A stretch of 64,000 bases of DNA, taken from Anastatus disparis. Its lineage: Eukaryota; Arthropoda; Insecta; Hymenoptera; Eupelmidae. Position 1 is the stretch's first letter; every line of letters begins with the position of its first letter. The notes under the pieces are model-generated. The model saw only the letters and a list, made by a program, of their open reading frames with translations. It had not been told where the DNA came from and ran no database searches. This document shows, one piece after another, positions 45,601-56,657 of the stretch. The translations under genes and the position numbers were made by a program. Location: positions 124,001 through 188,000 of the forward strand of contig JAFFSR010000315.1 in the NCBI GenBank assembly GCA_017163975.1, written 5' to 3'.

Positions 45601-45648
45601 AATTTTATTTTACTAAATTTATTTATTATTTATAGAATTTTATAGTTA

Positions 45649-46908
45649 TTATCTATATTCTTTATTCGTTTTCTGATGTTTTGGCTTCTTCATTAAGTAA
45701 ACCGTTTCTCCTTCTCTGAGGTGTTTAATATTTTGCTTTTGATCATAATAACACTTTGATTTATAATTGGATGGTGTTAGATTAACTTTTGGTGGTTTTG
45801 TCACTATCCACATAAACGAGGAATACGGGTTCCCCGATGGCTTAGTACCTCCCGATTCCAAATGTTCTCCTATACGTTGGTGTCTAAATCTTGTGGTTTT
45901 TATTGGTACTTCTGTAATTAACTCATTTTTATGCTTTACTAAATGTGTTTTTCTTAGTTTTTCTCCAGGTGACTTAATTATAATTGGTTTTTCTTTGATT
46001 AGTTTGTTAATATTTTCTATTTCTTCTATATTTAAATGCCTTGATATCTTAGATTCAGTTTGGTTAAGTATCTTTGCTGCTTTATTCTCTTTTTCCTCGC
46101 TTGATATGTTTAATTTTTGTGCACGTAACATCCTCTTATTTGCTTCATTATTATTTATTCTTTTATTATTATTTATTTCGATCATTTTTTCTTCTTTATT
46201 TATAATATTCATGACCTTGCATACATCTGACTTAACTTCTTGCGGTTTTACTTCTACCGCGCTGTCATTAGTATTAATACACATGGCATATGCTTTGCCT
46301 TCATTATAATTGGCTACGAAATCGCCAACTAAGATGCCCGATCCTATATCTTGGAGCGGTACGAATTCTATATCTTCACTGATATCTTTGACACGTGCAT
46401 AATTAATTTGTCTTGTGCGAGGAGTGGTAATAAAGTATTCTTCTTCAATAAATGGTAATATATTGCTATTTGATTCTAGGCATTTACGAGCGGCATTAAC
46501 TTGTCCTTTATATTTATTGATCATATCCCAACCTATTAATCCATCTGTATCTATTGGGAAATCATCCGAGACTACTTGTACTTCAAATAATGTTTTATTC
46601 AGAAATAGATTCACCTGTCCTAATGACATACATTCACCTGGAATGACACCGTTTATTGAAACAATCTTATGTGGATTTATATACATATTATTTGATATTG
46701 TGCTTTTCTTTATAATAGTTACGTTAGCACCTGTATCAACGTAAAAACGACCTTTTCTGGACTTTAAAAATGGCCCACTTAATTCAACTATTGGGGGCTT
46801 TCTTCCAGCTTGTATAAATTCTATAGTACATTCCCGTAAGCTGGATCGTTCGTATTTCTTGGCCTGATTGCTTAGCTGCTCGACTCCACAGGACCCTAGC
46901 GTCGAGCA
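45649..46908 (-). pseudogene. Gypsy pol remnant: protease joined to ends of RT and integrase
   Basis: Lies in the -1 frame relative to gag and overlaps its end. After KPPIVELSGPF the retropepsin triad appears as FYVDTGANVTIIKK, with GLIGWDMINKYKGQVN as the downstream hydrophobic-Gly element. A long linker leads to the first RT segment (RFRHQRIGEHLESG, then GNPYSSFMWIV). The frame then jumps to KCYYDQKQNIKHLREGETVY, which is the C-terminal end of integrase. Everything between, including the YxDD palm, RNase H and the integrase catalytic triad, is deleted. The deletion preserved the frame, so a 1.2-kb pol product ending NKEYR is still encoded. Confidence 0.8.
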
Positions 46909-46923
46909 TCTTGGGAGTTTAAA
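46877..46923 (-). promoter_or_regulatory. -1 ribosomal frameshift signal between gag and pol
   Basis: On the minus strand the heptamer T TTA AAC (46923-46917) sits in the gag frame as TCT TTA AAC. An 8-nt spacer (TCCCAAGA) follows. Then TGCTCGAC pairs perfectly with GTCGAGCA (46908-46901 with 46884-46877) across a 16-nt loop that contains the gag stop codon TAG. A slip of one base back enters the pol frame, which is open from there. Known -1 signals have this heptamer, a 5-9 nt spacer and a stem-loop or pseudoknot. Confidence 0.75.
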
Positions 46924-48860
46924 GATTCCATGTTGCTTTGACTATCGCATAGTTGATTTTGGCTAAAATCATTGTCTAGTCTATTACTATTATTTTCACA
47001 CTCGTTATTATTATTATAATTATTATTTCTATCGTTATTGTACCGAGGGTACGTATTGCCTTGATTACGGCCTTGATTTCTGTTAATATTATAATTATTA
47101 CGGTTATTATTATAATTACTACTGGAATTACCATTATACTGTGAGATATTTCTATTATTTGCGTTTTGGTAATTTTTATTAAAATATTCTCTGTTATCTT
47201 GATTATAAATATTGCCTGATTTTAATGCGTTTTCTAGCACATAGCATTCTGCGTAATTATGACCTCTTTTCTTGCAATAATCGTACTTTTTACTATCGTA
47301 TTCCTTTTTTTTGCATTGTGCTTCTAAGTGACCTGTTTTTCGACAGTATGAGCATATTTCTATTGCTGGTGCTAGTCTGATGTTTGCATTATTTTGCTGT
47401 GTTAGATTTATTGCAGATAGTTGGTCAGCAATTTTTCGTAATAATATATCAGTTAGTTGACCTGAGTTTTCTGCTGAGTTAGTTGAAAATTGCATTAGTC
47501 GCCTCGCGCTTGTGCGTTGTTCGAACGAAATAGCCTCATGTATGGCGTCTCTTAACGTTATTGGGTTCTTTGATCGAACTTGGTGTTGTAGAGCGCCGTC
47601 TAATCCAAATAAAAATTGTTCTAAGGCTTCTTTATCTGCCTGATTCTTGTAGGTTTCCACCTCGAAAGGTCGTAGAATTCTGCATGAGTTATAGTAGTTC
47701 AAGAGACGATTGTGTAATATTTGCATTCTTAGACCGTAGTCTCCTGCGCTTTCGCCTGGCATCTGTTTGATTATTTTAATTTCTGCTAAAATCGTGTCTG
47801 CTCCTCCAGCATAGCTATAATGTTTTGTTAGATCGGCCAACAACCCTTCTACTGTATGGTATTGAGTTAACCGCGTTGTGTAACCTTCTGCTGCTTTTCC
47901 TTTGAATTTAATGGCCAGTGTGTATAAAACCCATCTTTCTGACTGCGGTCCATACGTTCTTACAATGTCTCGTACTGCTCTGCAGAATAGAGGCAGTACA
48001 TCAGAGTTGCCATCAAAGGTTGGGATGGTATTCAATGCTTGATACAATGAAAGGCTATTAGGTATTTCTCTTGGTGTTCCTGTGGCCATTTGCTGTGGTG
48101 TAGAGCTAGCGAAGTGTATATTCGCTGGTGGTTCATACATGTTAAATCCTGCAAGAGGATCATCGTCTTCAAAATTGTTGGCTAAGGCGTTTATATCTTT
48201 CGTACCTATGGCCTGATTTTTCCTGCGATTGTATTAGTTTCCATAATTGGTCCGTTCTTGTATCATATTCATTGCATCCATGTTTGGTGTAGCTCCTTGG
48301 TCCTTTGGAGGCAATTTTATTAGCACTCGGTGGGCTAATCCGTGTTTTCTTTCAAATTCGTACAACTGTTGTGCAATCTTCCTTGCTGCCGTTTGGGAAT
48401 CTGCGTCTGTGTCAGGAACGTTTGCTGGTTGATCCGCTGCGTCGCTGGTTGTTGCGGGTATTTTAGATCTGGCTCCTTGGGCTATTTCTTTGTTCAATTT
48501 TTCTTCCGCCTTGCTTATTTCAGTAAGCGTGCGAGTTATGTATATTCGGGCCTGTTTTACGAAATATTCCTCTGCATCGTTCATTTTACATTTATCATTG
48601 ACCACTATGTCATTTAATCTTCTCAGCGCAGATTCCATCAATCCTTTATTGTCACTTTCTTGGAGTGCACAGTCTGCTAATGATAATGCGTTGCGGAGTT
48701 CTATAAGTGCTTCATCTTCCGGGGTTTGAGGATATGCGATTGGTATTGGCTTTGTTTTGTCGGAAGAGTTATGTGTGTCGTTGTCTTGTGTCATTTTTTT
48801 ATATGTATATTTTATATCGTATATATTTTTATATTGTATATATTTTATATTGATAGACAC
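46896..48860 (-). pseudogene. Gypsy gag with one in-frame TAA
   Basis: One continuous frame of about 655 codons interrupted by a single TAA at 48234-48236. The first part is acidic and helix-rich (DEALIELRNALSLADCAL). The second contains the capsid: LNTIPTFDGNSDVLPLF, WVLYTLAIKFKGKAAEGY, KQMPGESAGDYGLRMQILH and EALEQFLFGLDGALQ, matching gypsy-type gag. Two zinc knuckles follow: CSYCRKTGHLEAQC is complete, while the second reads YDYCKKRGHNYAEC and lacks its first Cys. The tail is Asn-rich. The TAA would separate the N-terminal 208 residues from the capsid. It is most likely a nonsense mutation in this copy. Confidence 0.85.
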
Positions 48861-49154
48861 TTGTAATTATATTTATGATTTATAGCACTTGCTGTTACTT
48901 TAATTATGTATAATTTTTACTGAATAATTTAATTTGAATTTTATAGAAATTATAATTTATTGAATTTTAAGTGTTGGAAGGCTTACAGCGGGCGCGTATT
49001 CCCCTCGAAGGACGTATAATATGGTAATAAAAGTTTTTACTTACCCAATGATGGTGATTAAGGCGATGTACGCGTAGAACATCCTCTCGATTGATTTCAA
49101 TGTAGATAAAATAGTTTCTTCACAAGTGATACCCCACACCTAGCACCAGTTTTA
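48861..49154 (-). promoter_or_regulatory. Leader and candidate primer-binding site of the gypsy element
   Basis: Minus-strand TGGTGCTAGGTGTGGGG (49148-49132) begins six bases inside the LTR and starts with TGG as a primer site should. The tRNA could not be named. The rest of the leader is AT-rich. Confidence 0.4.
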
Positions 49155-49776
49155 TGTTACGTTTTTACGTATATGTATATTTATATTTAATTATAAGATG
49201 GTGGGTATCTTTTGTATCACGACTAATCTTGGTAAACCCAAGCAGTCAGTTTGCGTGAAGAAATAAAGACTCAGTAATTATGATATGACTATAAGTTTAT
49301 TAATACTTTCGTCGAGAGAGATATGTCCTATTATCAATTCGTCGCCTAATACGTTCCTTGCTGCTTGCTTCAATCGTGCGTACTCCCGTCGTTCGTGGCT
49401 AAAGGTTGGTTGCTTACTCTCTTTACATCTCTCTATTGATGGTCTACTGACTGACTCCTCGTGGGATGTCCGGCTGTATTTATACTCGCCGAATTCGTTG
49501 TTTCCACGTGCCTATCCTTCTAGAATATTCGTTATTGATTGGAATTTGCTGATCAGTCCGTCAGTGACTTTTCGTTCTAGTCTTAACCTGTTGCTGGGTG
49601 GTCAGCTCTTTTTCTATGGTGCTCGACGGTTTTCGTTGTTTCCAGGCAGGTTATAACTTGTTAGTATGACGGTCAGCGTTTTCTGTCTTTACTTGTTGGA
49701 ACGTGTATTCGTCGCATTCTTTGTATATTGCTGACATTAATTCTTATTCATTTCATAGGACATAGAATCCGTAACA
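49155..49776 (-). repeat. 5' LTR of the 40.8-49.8 kb gypsy element
   Basis: 622 bp, TGTTACG to GTAACA, followed by target duplication TAAG. It lacks the MITE present in its partner. Confidence 0.9.
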
Positions 49777-50532
49777 TAAGATATTTTTTCAAATTTGAAC
49801 ATTTTTTTTTCTAATATAATATTTTATTAAAGAATATTTTAAAGTTTCCTTATATTTTAAAAATTATTTCATTAATTTAAAAATGATTTTTCTTTGACTC
49901 AAAGAAATTCATTTCTTCGCACCGTATTTGTTCTATTCAAAAACACCTTCTTTAAAGTTAAAAATATTTTTTACGCTGTGTAATGTAATGTCAAACCCAT
50001 TTAATGAGAAAATCTTGGAAATTATTTTATAGTTTAAGAAAATTCTCAGTAATGTTAATAAAGGGAAAACTCCAAAAAAGGAAAATAACGGGCAATAAAA
50101 GACTTAAGAGCCAAAGCTCTTGCACGTGTATGCACTGTAGGCGGGCCAGCTCGACAAGTGTATATGCACCTATATATACACGCATATATACATACGGCCA
50201 TGACTGTATATAGTTGGATATACCCACCTATAAAAACGAATCATACATACATTTATATATATATAATCGGATCAAACAATTAAATTTTTTTATGCTTTTA
50301 CATTCATGCGAAATTTTATTTTTATTATTCAAGTCTAATAATAATAGGAAAGTACTCAGGTCGTCTAAAGTAAAAAATCGAACGATCACTGTATCTATTT
50401 ATACGTAAAAGGAAAGAATAATAAAAATCTCTTTATTAGATAAAATATTTTTAATTCTATCAAAATACAAAATATTTAAAAATTATTTTCTCATAGTTTT
50501 CATCTTATTTTTCCAAAGATAAAGAAAAAAAC
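49777..50532. other. AT-rich spacer
   Basis: A short TATA/CATA microsatellite-like stretch at 50160-50270. No gene was supported. Confidence 0.4.
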
Positions 50533-51586
50533 GAACACGCCCCTACTAAAAAATTTCAGGTGAGAAATCACCTGATTTCTCAGGTGATTAATCATGCCAA
50601 AATCTCATGTGATGATTTTTTTTGGTTTTTACACGTTTCAAACCATGCTTAGTCAATTGCGAACTATTTTTGAAAATTTTTGAAAAATTGAACTTGGAAA
50701 ATTTTTTGTAAAATAAGTCAGAATTTTTTCTAAAACCAACTTTTAAAAAAATTTTCCAAGTTCAAATTTTTTAAAAATTTTTAAAAATAGTTCGCAATTG
50801 AGTAACTAGGAGAATGTCACATCTCCAGATCACGGATTTTGCTCTAACTTCGAAATAAGTTTTCACATGATAAAATATGGAAAAGGCTAAAGTTATAGTC
50901 ATAAACATTCAATATTTCCCTAGTTACAGGCAATTGAAGAAAACCACTAAAAAAGTTACTAGATTTTTAAACGCATATAGTTATTTAGCATTGATAGCTA
51001 GAAGCTTAAACCTTTTTTTAAATTAAAGCTGAGCTCAAATCCTTTCGAAACAGTAGTTACACCATATCAAAATATTATTTTTTCTTAAAGTTATAGCGTA
51101 ATAAAGATTGGACCTAATTTTAGCTTTTATTATTAATTAATATTTTTAAATAAAAATTCAGGTCCAATCTTTATTACGCTATAACTTTGGGAAAAAATAA
51201 TATTTTTACATGCTATAACTATTATTTCGAAAGGATTTGAGCTCAGCTTTAATTTAAAAAAAGGTTTAAGCTTCTAGCTATTAATGCTAAATAACTATAT
51301 GCGTTTAAAAATCTAGTAACTTTATTCAGTGATTTTCTTCAATTGCCTGTAACTAGGGAAATATTGAGTGTTTATGACTATAACTTTAGCATTTTTCATA
51401 TTTTATCATCTGAAAACTTATTCCGAAGTTTGAGCAAAATCCGTGATCCGGAGGTGTGACACTCTCCTAGTAAGTATACTTTGAAACGTGTAAAAACCAA
51501 AAAAATCATCACATGAGATTTTGGCATGATTAATCACCTGAGAAATCAGGTGATTTCTCACCTGAGATTTTTTAGTAGGGGCGTTC
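50533..51586. mobile_element. ~1.05-kb palindromic element
   Basis: Ends GAAC(AC)GCCCCTACTAAAAAATTTCAGGTG and its reverse complement. The complementarity continues through AGATTTTGGCATGATTAATC, AAATCCGTGATC, TTTATGACTATAACTTTA and AAAGGTTTAAGCTTCTAGCT to a centre near 51140, where AGATTGGACCT faces AGGTCCAATCT. The left arm contains an extra 147-bp hairpin. No coding capacity and no clear target duplication. Confidence 0.8.
50654..50800. mobile_element. Nested hairpin insertion in the left arm
   Basis: Bounded by CAATTGCGAACTATTTTTGA and its reverse complement ending GTTCGCAATTG. The other arm of the host palindrome reads through the site without it (CTCCTAGTAAGTATAC). AGT flanks both sides as a possible short duplication. 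Confidence 0.7.
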
Positions 51587-51648
51587 AGTTATCGGTACAG
51601 CTGAAAGCTATACGAATTCCTTTACTGAATAGATATGAAGACCGTTCA

Positions 51649-51706
<58 letters not shown>
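51649..51706. repeat. (AT)n microsatellite
   Basis: Uninterrupted AT dinucleotides ending in GTATGTATATATACA. Confidence 0.95.
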
Positions 51707-51712
<6 letters not shown>

Positions 51713-52981
51713 ATATACACATGTCACATAGAAACGAAAACATAACTTTTCTTTTCTATGCGACGAAAATTTTATAATTACAATTCCCTATAATTACAAA
51801 AATATTTTACTTCTAATTATAATCATAAAAAAATAGATTTAATAGTAATTGAAGCTAAGTAAAATAATCAGTGCATGCAAATCATAGCGAATTTTAATAT
51901 TAATCAAATTAGATCCATAAAAAAGTTTTATTTTTGATAAGTAATTTTGATTTGTTTTAATCATTATTCTTATATAAAGAAAAGAGAAAAAAAATATGTA
52001 CAATATTAATTAATAAAGGGAAACAATTCTAGCCTCGAATAATATTTTTGTTTTCAACTTCTTTCCTTGATTTCTTTAAGGATGCACACACTTGTGACGT
52101 ACACATCTGTAAGCTATTAGACTCGATTCTTCGTATGAACGGTCCTGCAAGCGTTCTTTCACTTTCAAAATTTTATTTTAACTTTTTAAACAAAATGATT
52201 TTTTTTTCAATTTTATTATTATTTAATCATAATTGTTCCCCTTTTGAATAACGATAGAAATAATTATAATTAATTTAAGAGAAAATTTGAACAATGAAAA
52301 ACAAAAGAAAAAAAATTAATAAAATAAAAATAAAAAAACTATTAGCAGTGGCGATTCATAAGAAACTGTATTTTTACATATATGTCGAATAATATTGCAA
52401 GTAAAATTAAACAACAAAAAAAATATTATATCAACTTCTCTTTTTAAAACCATTAAATTCTATAAAAAATAAGCGTATTTTATATCGTTTTAAAGAGAAT
52501 TTTAATTGCAATATTATAGAGATATTTAATTTGGACAATAATTAGTTAACAAAGATTTATAATGATTTTTAATAATTTAGTGAAAATTGCAAAAGATCAA
52601 GAGACAAAACAGGGCTTTTCTAAGGGAGGTGGCATATCTTTCCAGATATATCCCCTCTGCTGCAAGAAAAACTTCTGTATCCTATTTTCTCTCTTTGTCT
52701 TACACACTAACCAAGGCCAAAGTTCAAATTTTGGGAAGGTTTGAGGTTCCTCTCTGACCTCTTAAGAAAAACAAAGGCCAAAAGAAATCAATGTAAAAAA
52801 GCGTTAGAAAAAAAATTTTTTTAGCATGCTATAGTATTAAATGTTTAGGTATGAAAAGGGCCTGACCGACCGACACACACACTCCATAATTTTTCTCGCT
52901 CAAGTTCACTGCTCGAGATCGAACTTAACATTTTCTAGCTTGAGATTTAATATCTCAAGATCGAATTTAAAATTTTTTATT
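51707..52981. other. AT-rich spacer
   Basis: No ORF with recognisable motifs. CTCGAGATCGAACTTAA and CTCAAGATCGAATTTAA (about 52913 and 52956) are a short internal duplication. Confidence 0.4.
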
Positions 52982-53206
52982 CTATAATTTCATTTTAAAA
53001 TTTTCTTGAATCAACTTATAAAATTTTCTAACTTTTACACATCGCGGTTTACTTGTTCGAGTTTTCACTCACTAACTGATTTTTACTTATTTAACTTGAA
53101 AGATTTCAAATTTTTACTTTTTTCTTTCTTACATCTTTATTAATAACACGATTCGTCTTAGATTTATAATTTTTAATATTAAATAAAATCCAAAAATACA
53201 TTGTTA
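52982..53206 (+). repeat. Direct repeat A flanking the truncated LTR element
   Basis: About 225 bp, from CTATAATTTCATTTTAAAAT to CAAAAATACATTGTTA, closely matching 56641-56840 joined to 57161-57186. It ends exactly at the LTR start. Confidence 0.8.
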
Positions 53207-54394
53207 TGTAACGGTATTCTACCGTGTTTGAATCTTGCGCACTTAGGTATTAAAATAGAATAAACGCTTGGTCATATATCTCGTCTAAGATGAGTAAAGA
53301 AGTGCTTATCTTGACGACCGGCACGCGAGCGAGAAGCAAGCCGGCCGCGAGGCGCTTCAGAGAGTTTCCGGCTACCATTGCGTATTATATTATACTTGCT
53401 AGTTGCAACTCTCAGAAATTCTTTCTGTAGAGTTTTGCTTGACCGCTTTTCACGCGTCTTAGCGGTCAGCCATTAAGTGCCAACAAATACGTTGATCGGC
53501 GTGCATAGGATTCCACCGATCTACGTTCAGGCAACCACGTTGGCAGAGCTCAGCGGAACTCAAGGATCGGGAAGAGACGTGTTCCACCGATCTACGCCAG
53601 AGCATTTACGTATTGGTTACGTACAGGGGAGAAGCTTCGATAACGGGCGAGCGGCGTCTACGTGCACGTAGGTAATTAGTGTAAGCTGGCCAGTGCGTTA
53701 TTGTAAGTATAATTATACTGTGCGATATCCAAGTATCTCTTCCTCGAGAGATACTTGTTCAGGTATATTGTATCATCGGTTATATAACCGATCAGCGTCA
53801 TAAGCGAGTATCATTTAGTTCGCGACGCGCTCTCCATTTGCTCACTCTCTCAATAGACGCGTACATTATTTTTTATATATTATTCAATTTCATCCTCATT
53901 TAGTTTACGTTTTATCTTTGTATTTATATTTTTCTTATAATAAATTGATTCCGTTTTTCTATTAAATCGTGCTTCATATTAATTATATTGCCTGACTATA
54001 TATAACATAAAATATATATTTCTCGTTGCTTACTCCAATGCCTCCGTGGTGCTTGTGAGCAGTTATAAATTATTTAATTATGTAATATCATATATTTTAA
54101 TATAACGTATTTTGGAACCTGCCTCACGAAGGAAAACTGCGCTACCGGCCACGCGTCTCTCGATCAGGTAAGAGAAAGAGAGAGAGAGACGCGCAGCGAC
54201 GAGCTGATGGAAAAATGCTCCGTCGCGCATCAATCTAACATACTAACTAGCTTTACCGGAGTCTGTTGCTAGTATCTCATAGTTAATATAAATTCTACCA
54301 GCTCCGTATTCTAACAAAAATACATAGACTTAGTAAAAAGTAAATTGAATAAAAAGCTAATTCTTTTTTTGTAACGGGTAAAATAACCGTTACA
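53207..54394 (+). repeat. LTR (1188 bp) next to a tRNA-Lys-type primer site
   Basis: Begins TGTAACGG and ends ACCGTTACA; the two ends are themselves complementary (TGTAACGG with CCGTTACA). Inside are hairpins AAGTATCTCTTCCTCGAGAG with its complement, and ATCGGTTATATAACCGAT. More GC-rich than its surroundings. Confidence 0.75.
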
Positions 54395-54397
54395 AAA

Positions 54398-54410
54398 TGG
54401 CGCCCAACGA
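54398..54410 (+). promoter_or_regulatory. Primer-binding site, tRNA-Lys type
   Basis: TGGCGCCCAACGA begins three bases after the LTR. TGGCGCCCAAC is the core of primer sites matching tRNA-Lys in gypsy-type elements. Confidence 0.8.
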
Positions 54411-55711
54411 ATAGATTGCCTCAGCGGGAACAGGTTTTTTGTACGTGTCGTCTAATAAATTGAAATTTGCAAATGGCGTCGAACGTATAGCTGGCATCGA
54501 CGCATACAGACTTCGCGTTGTTCATAAAGGACTTTGTATCAAAGATGGCGTTTTGCTATGGTTAAAATTGCTGTTTTTTCTGAAAAATAAAATAGAAATT
54601 TCTCAAAAAATTGCTAGGTATCTATTAAAAATTTTTTTTTGTCGGTTAGCTGTTACAAATTTGTGTCCCCACGTGTCCCAGCGAAAATTCTATTTCTTTG
54701 CTTAACGCGCAGATATTCTCGCGCTTTAATAGCATAGTGACAGAGACATAAGATATAGCTCTGTATGCGAAAATTCTATTTCTTTGCTTAACGCGCAGAT
54801 ATTCTCGCGCTTTAATAGCATAGTGACATAGACATAAGATATAGCTCTGTATGCCTAATAGTTCGCTTTATGTGAAAAAGCGAACAGGCAGTCGAGATTT
54901 TCTAAGAATTAGAATAAGGCGTCGTTGTGTATAGCCTTCTTACCGATTAGGTCGTTAATAATGAATTACAAAATTTAAAGGTGAGAGAGAAATATTAATT
55001 TCCGCTAACAAGGAAGTTGAAATTAAATCAATTTTAACATAACCCTTTAATATAGGATAATCCAGTATCATTAATATTAAAATTTTTTTTTGTATTTTGA
55101 TATAATATTTAATTGAATAAAAATTAAAATTTTTTATACATATTAAAGGGCTAGATAATTTTCTTTCACTTGTATAATAAGTAAAGTTACAAAGTTAAAA
55201 TTTTTATTTATACACATAGTGGAAATTTTTGTTTTCTCTTTCTCTCTCATCAACGACTGCCAACTCGTAGCGCGGCAATCGACTGGCGCTGTGTGTGTTG
55301 TGGAGAAATTTTAGAATTTTCTCGAAGACTTTGAATTAAAATTTATTTCTACGCTACACGTTAAATACACATATATAATAAATAAATTGTCCCTACACAG
55401 CTAGGTGTGCATTTTGAACAAAAGTTTAAGAACGCACAGATTTTTGGATTTAGTCAGATATATTAAGACTTGGTATTTTAAATTGACTAATATTGCAAAA
55501 TTTTGTTCAGTAATATATTGCATTTTTAATTTGATAAATTAATTGTAATTACTGGAAATTTTAGTATAAATCCAAAAATCAAAACAATTAAATTTTAATA
55601 TATATATATATACATATTTAGTAAAGTTTTTCTGTCACGTATGTATATGGTTCTAGTATAACCATATGCAAACGATCAGTAAAATATAATTTTCTTTATA
55701 AAATAAACGTG

Positions 55712-55780
<69 letters not shown>

Positions 55781-55850
55781 CGAACGTTAGTGAAACAGCG
55801 TGCGACTAGCATAAATAGAAAATATATCAAGAAAGAAGATATCTATCAAG
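54411..55850 (+). other. Leader of the truncated LTR element
   Basis: Holds an 86-bp tandem duplication (54681-54766 and 54767-54852, starting GCGAAAATTCTATTTCTTTG) and a (CA)n run at 55711-55779 just before gag. No other ORF of note. Confidence 0.6.
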
Positions 55851-56657
55851 ATGGCAACACAACAGAAAACGATCGACGGAAATCACAAAGCTGCCGATAT
55901 AAAGGTCTATAAATGGGCAACAGGCTTGTCAGAAGATGACCTAATAGATTCGCTTCAAATATTAGAATTGAAGCAAGAAGGGTTACCTTACGAACAGTCA
56001 CACCGATTAGTGCAATGGCTGTTAGGCAATTATACGGCAGTGGACTTCGAACAGTCTAACCCTGAAGAAAGCGAAATGGTGACGTGACAACGCCGCCTTT
56101 CGGTCAGGAAAGAGTTCATCGAAAGAACTACTTTTAAAAAGACAAGATTTACGATCTATGATGATAACGTGGATTTCAACGAAGAACATTCACTCACCGT
56201 ATTGCGTAATGATAAAACGGTGGTGAAAAATTTAAATGCTACGTTAAGCAATATTACGCAAAACGAAATGCGTAACGATCAGGTGGTACTTGAGAATCCC
56301 AACGTGCAACAAAGAAGTGAAATAGCACTAGATGTCTCTAACGTACCAAGAGAACTGATAAATTATCTTACCGCCATGCACAACCAGATGAAAGAGGTGT
56401 CTTCTTGGATGGAAGGAATGTCAACTACAGTGAATTCTTTATCACAAAAAGTCGAAGTACTTTCGACACCAAGATGCTCAAGCACACATCTGTTCGATCA
56501 GGCCGTAGATAGAGAAACACCTAGACAAGAAAACCACCAAACAAATAAAAGTAACGAACAGCACGTGGCTTTTCGTGATACATTCAGTATACACTACAAT
56601 AATAGTAGCAGCCCATTAAATAGTCAAGCGAATAATAATGCTATAATTTCATTTTAA
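55851..56657 (+). pseudogene. Partial gag of the truncated LTR element
   Basis: ATG at 55851 (MATQQKTIDGNHKAADIKVY). The first 78 codons include WATGLSEDDLIDSLQILELK and SHRLVQWLLGNYTAVDF. A TGA at 56085-56087 follows, and the same frame continues with RKEFIERTTFKKTRF and a helical stretch (LINYLTAMHNQMKEVSSWM). The frame leaves the element at 56640 and stops by chance at 56655-56657 inside repeat B. The TGA replaces what was probably an Arg CGA codon. The product would be an N-terminal Gag fragment without capsid or zinc knuckle. The assignment as gag rests on position after LTR and primer site. Confidence 0.65.

Larger units (their letters stand above)
40798..49776 (-). mobile_element. Ty3/gypsy LTR retrotransposon, pol internally deleted
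   Basis: LTRs at 40798-41747 (with a 330-bp insertion) and 49155-49776 (622 bp), both TGTTACG to GTAACA, flanked by TAAG (40794-40797 and 49777-49780). Minus-strand order: 5' LTR, candidate primer site, gag (48860-46896), -1 frameshift signal, protease and remnants of pol (46908-45649), then about 3.9 kb of non-coding DNA with tandem repeats and a SINE before the 3' LTR. The reverse transcriptase palm, RNase H and integrase core are missing. Confidence 0.9.
53207..56640 (+). mobile_element. Truncated LTR retrotransposon: LTR, leader, partial gag
   Basis: An LTR-like segment (53207-54394, TGTAACGG to CCGTTACA), a tRNA-Lys-type primer site, a leader of about 1.45 kb, and the first part of gag. 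At 56640 the gag frame breaks off into repeat B. There is no pol and no second LTR. Confidence 0.75.

Noticed and set aside
45767..46309. 180-codon plus-strand ORF
   Set aside because: Antisense to the pol remnant; Leu/Phe/Ser-rich shadow.
40798..49776. Endogenous retrovirus with envelope gene
   Set aside because: The 3.9 kb before the 3' LTR has no envelope-like ORF, signal peptide or transmembrane pattern.
52562..52744. 60-codon plus-strand ORF
   Set aside because: No motif, no context; probably chance.
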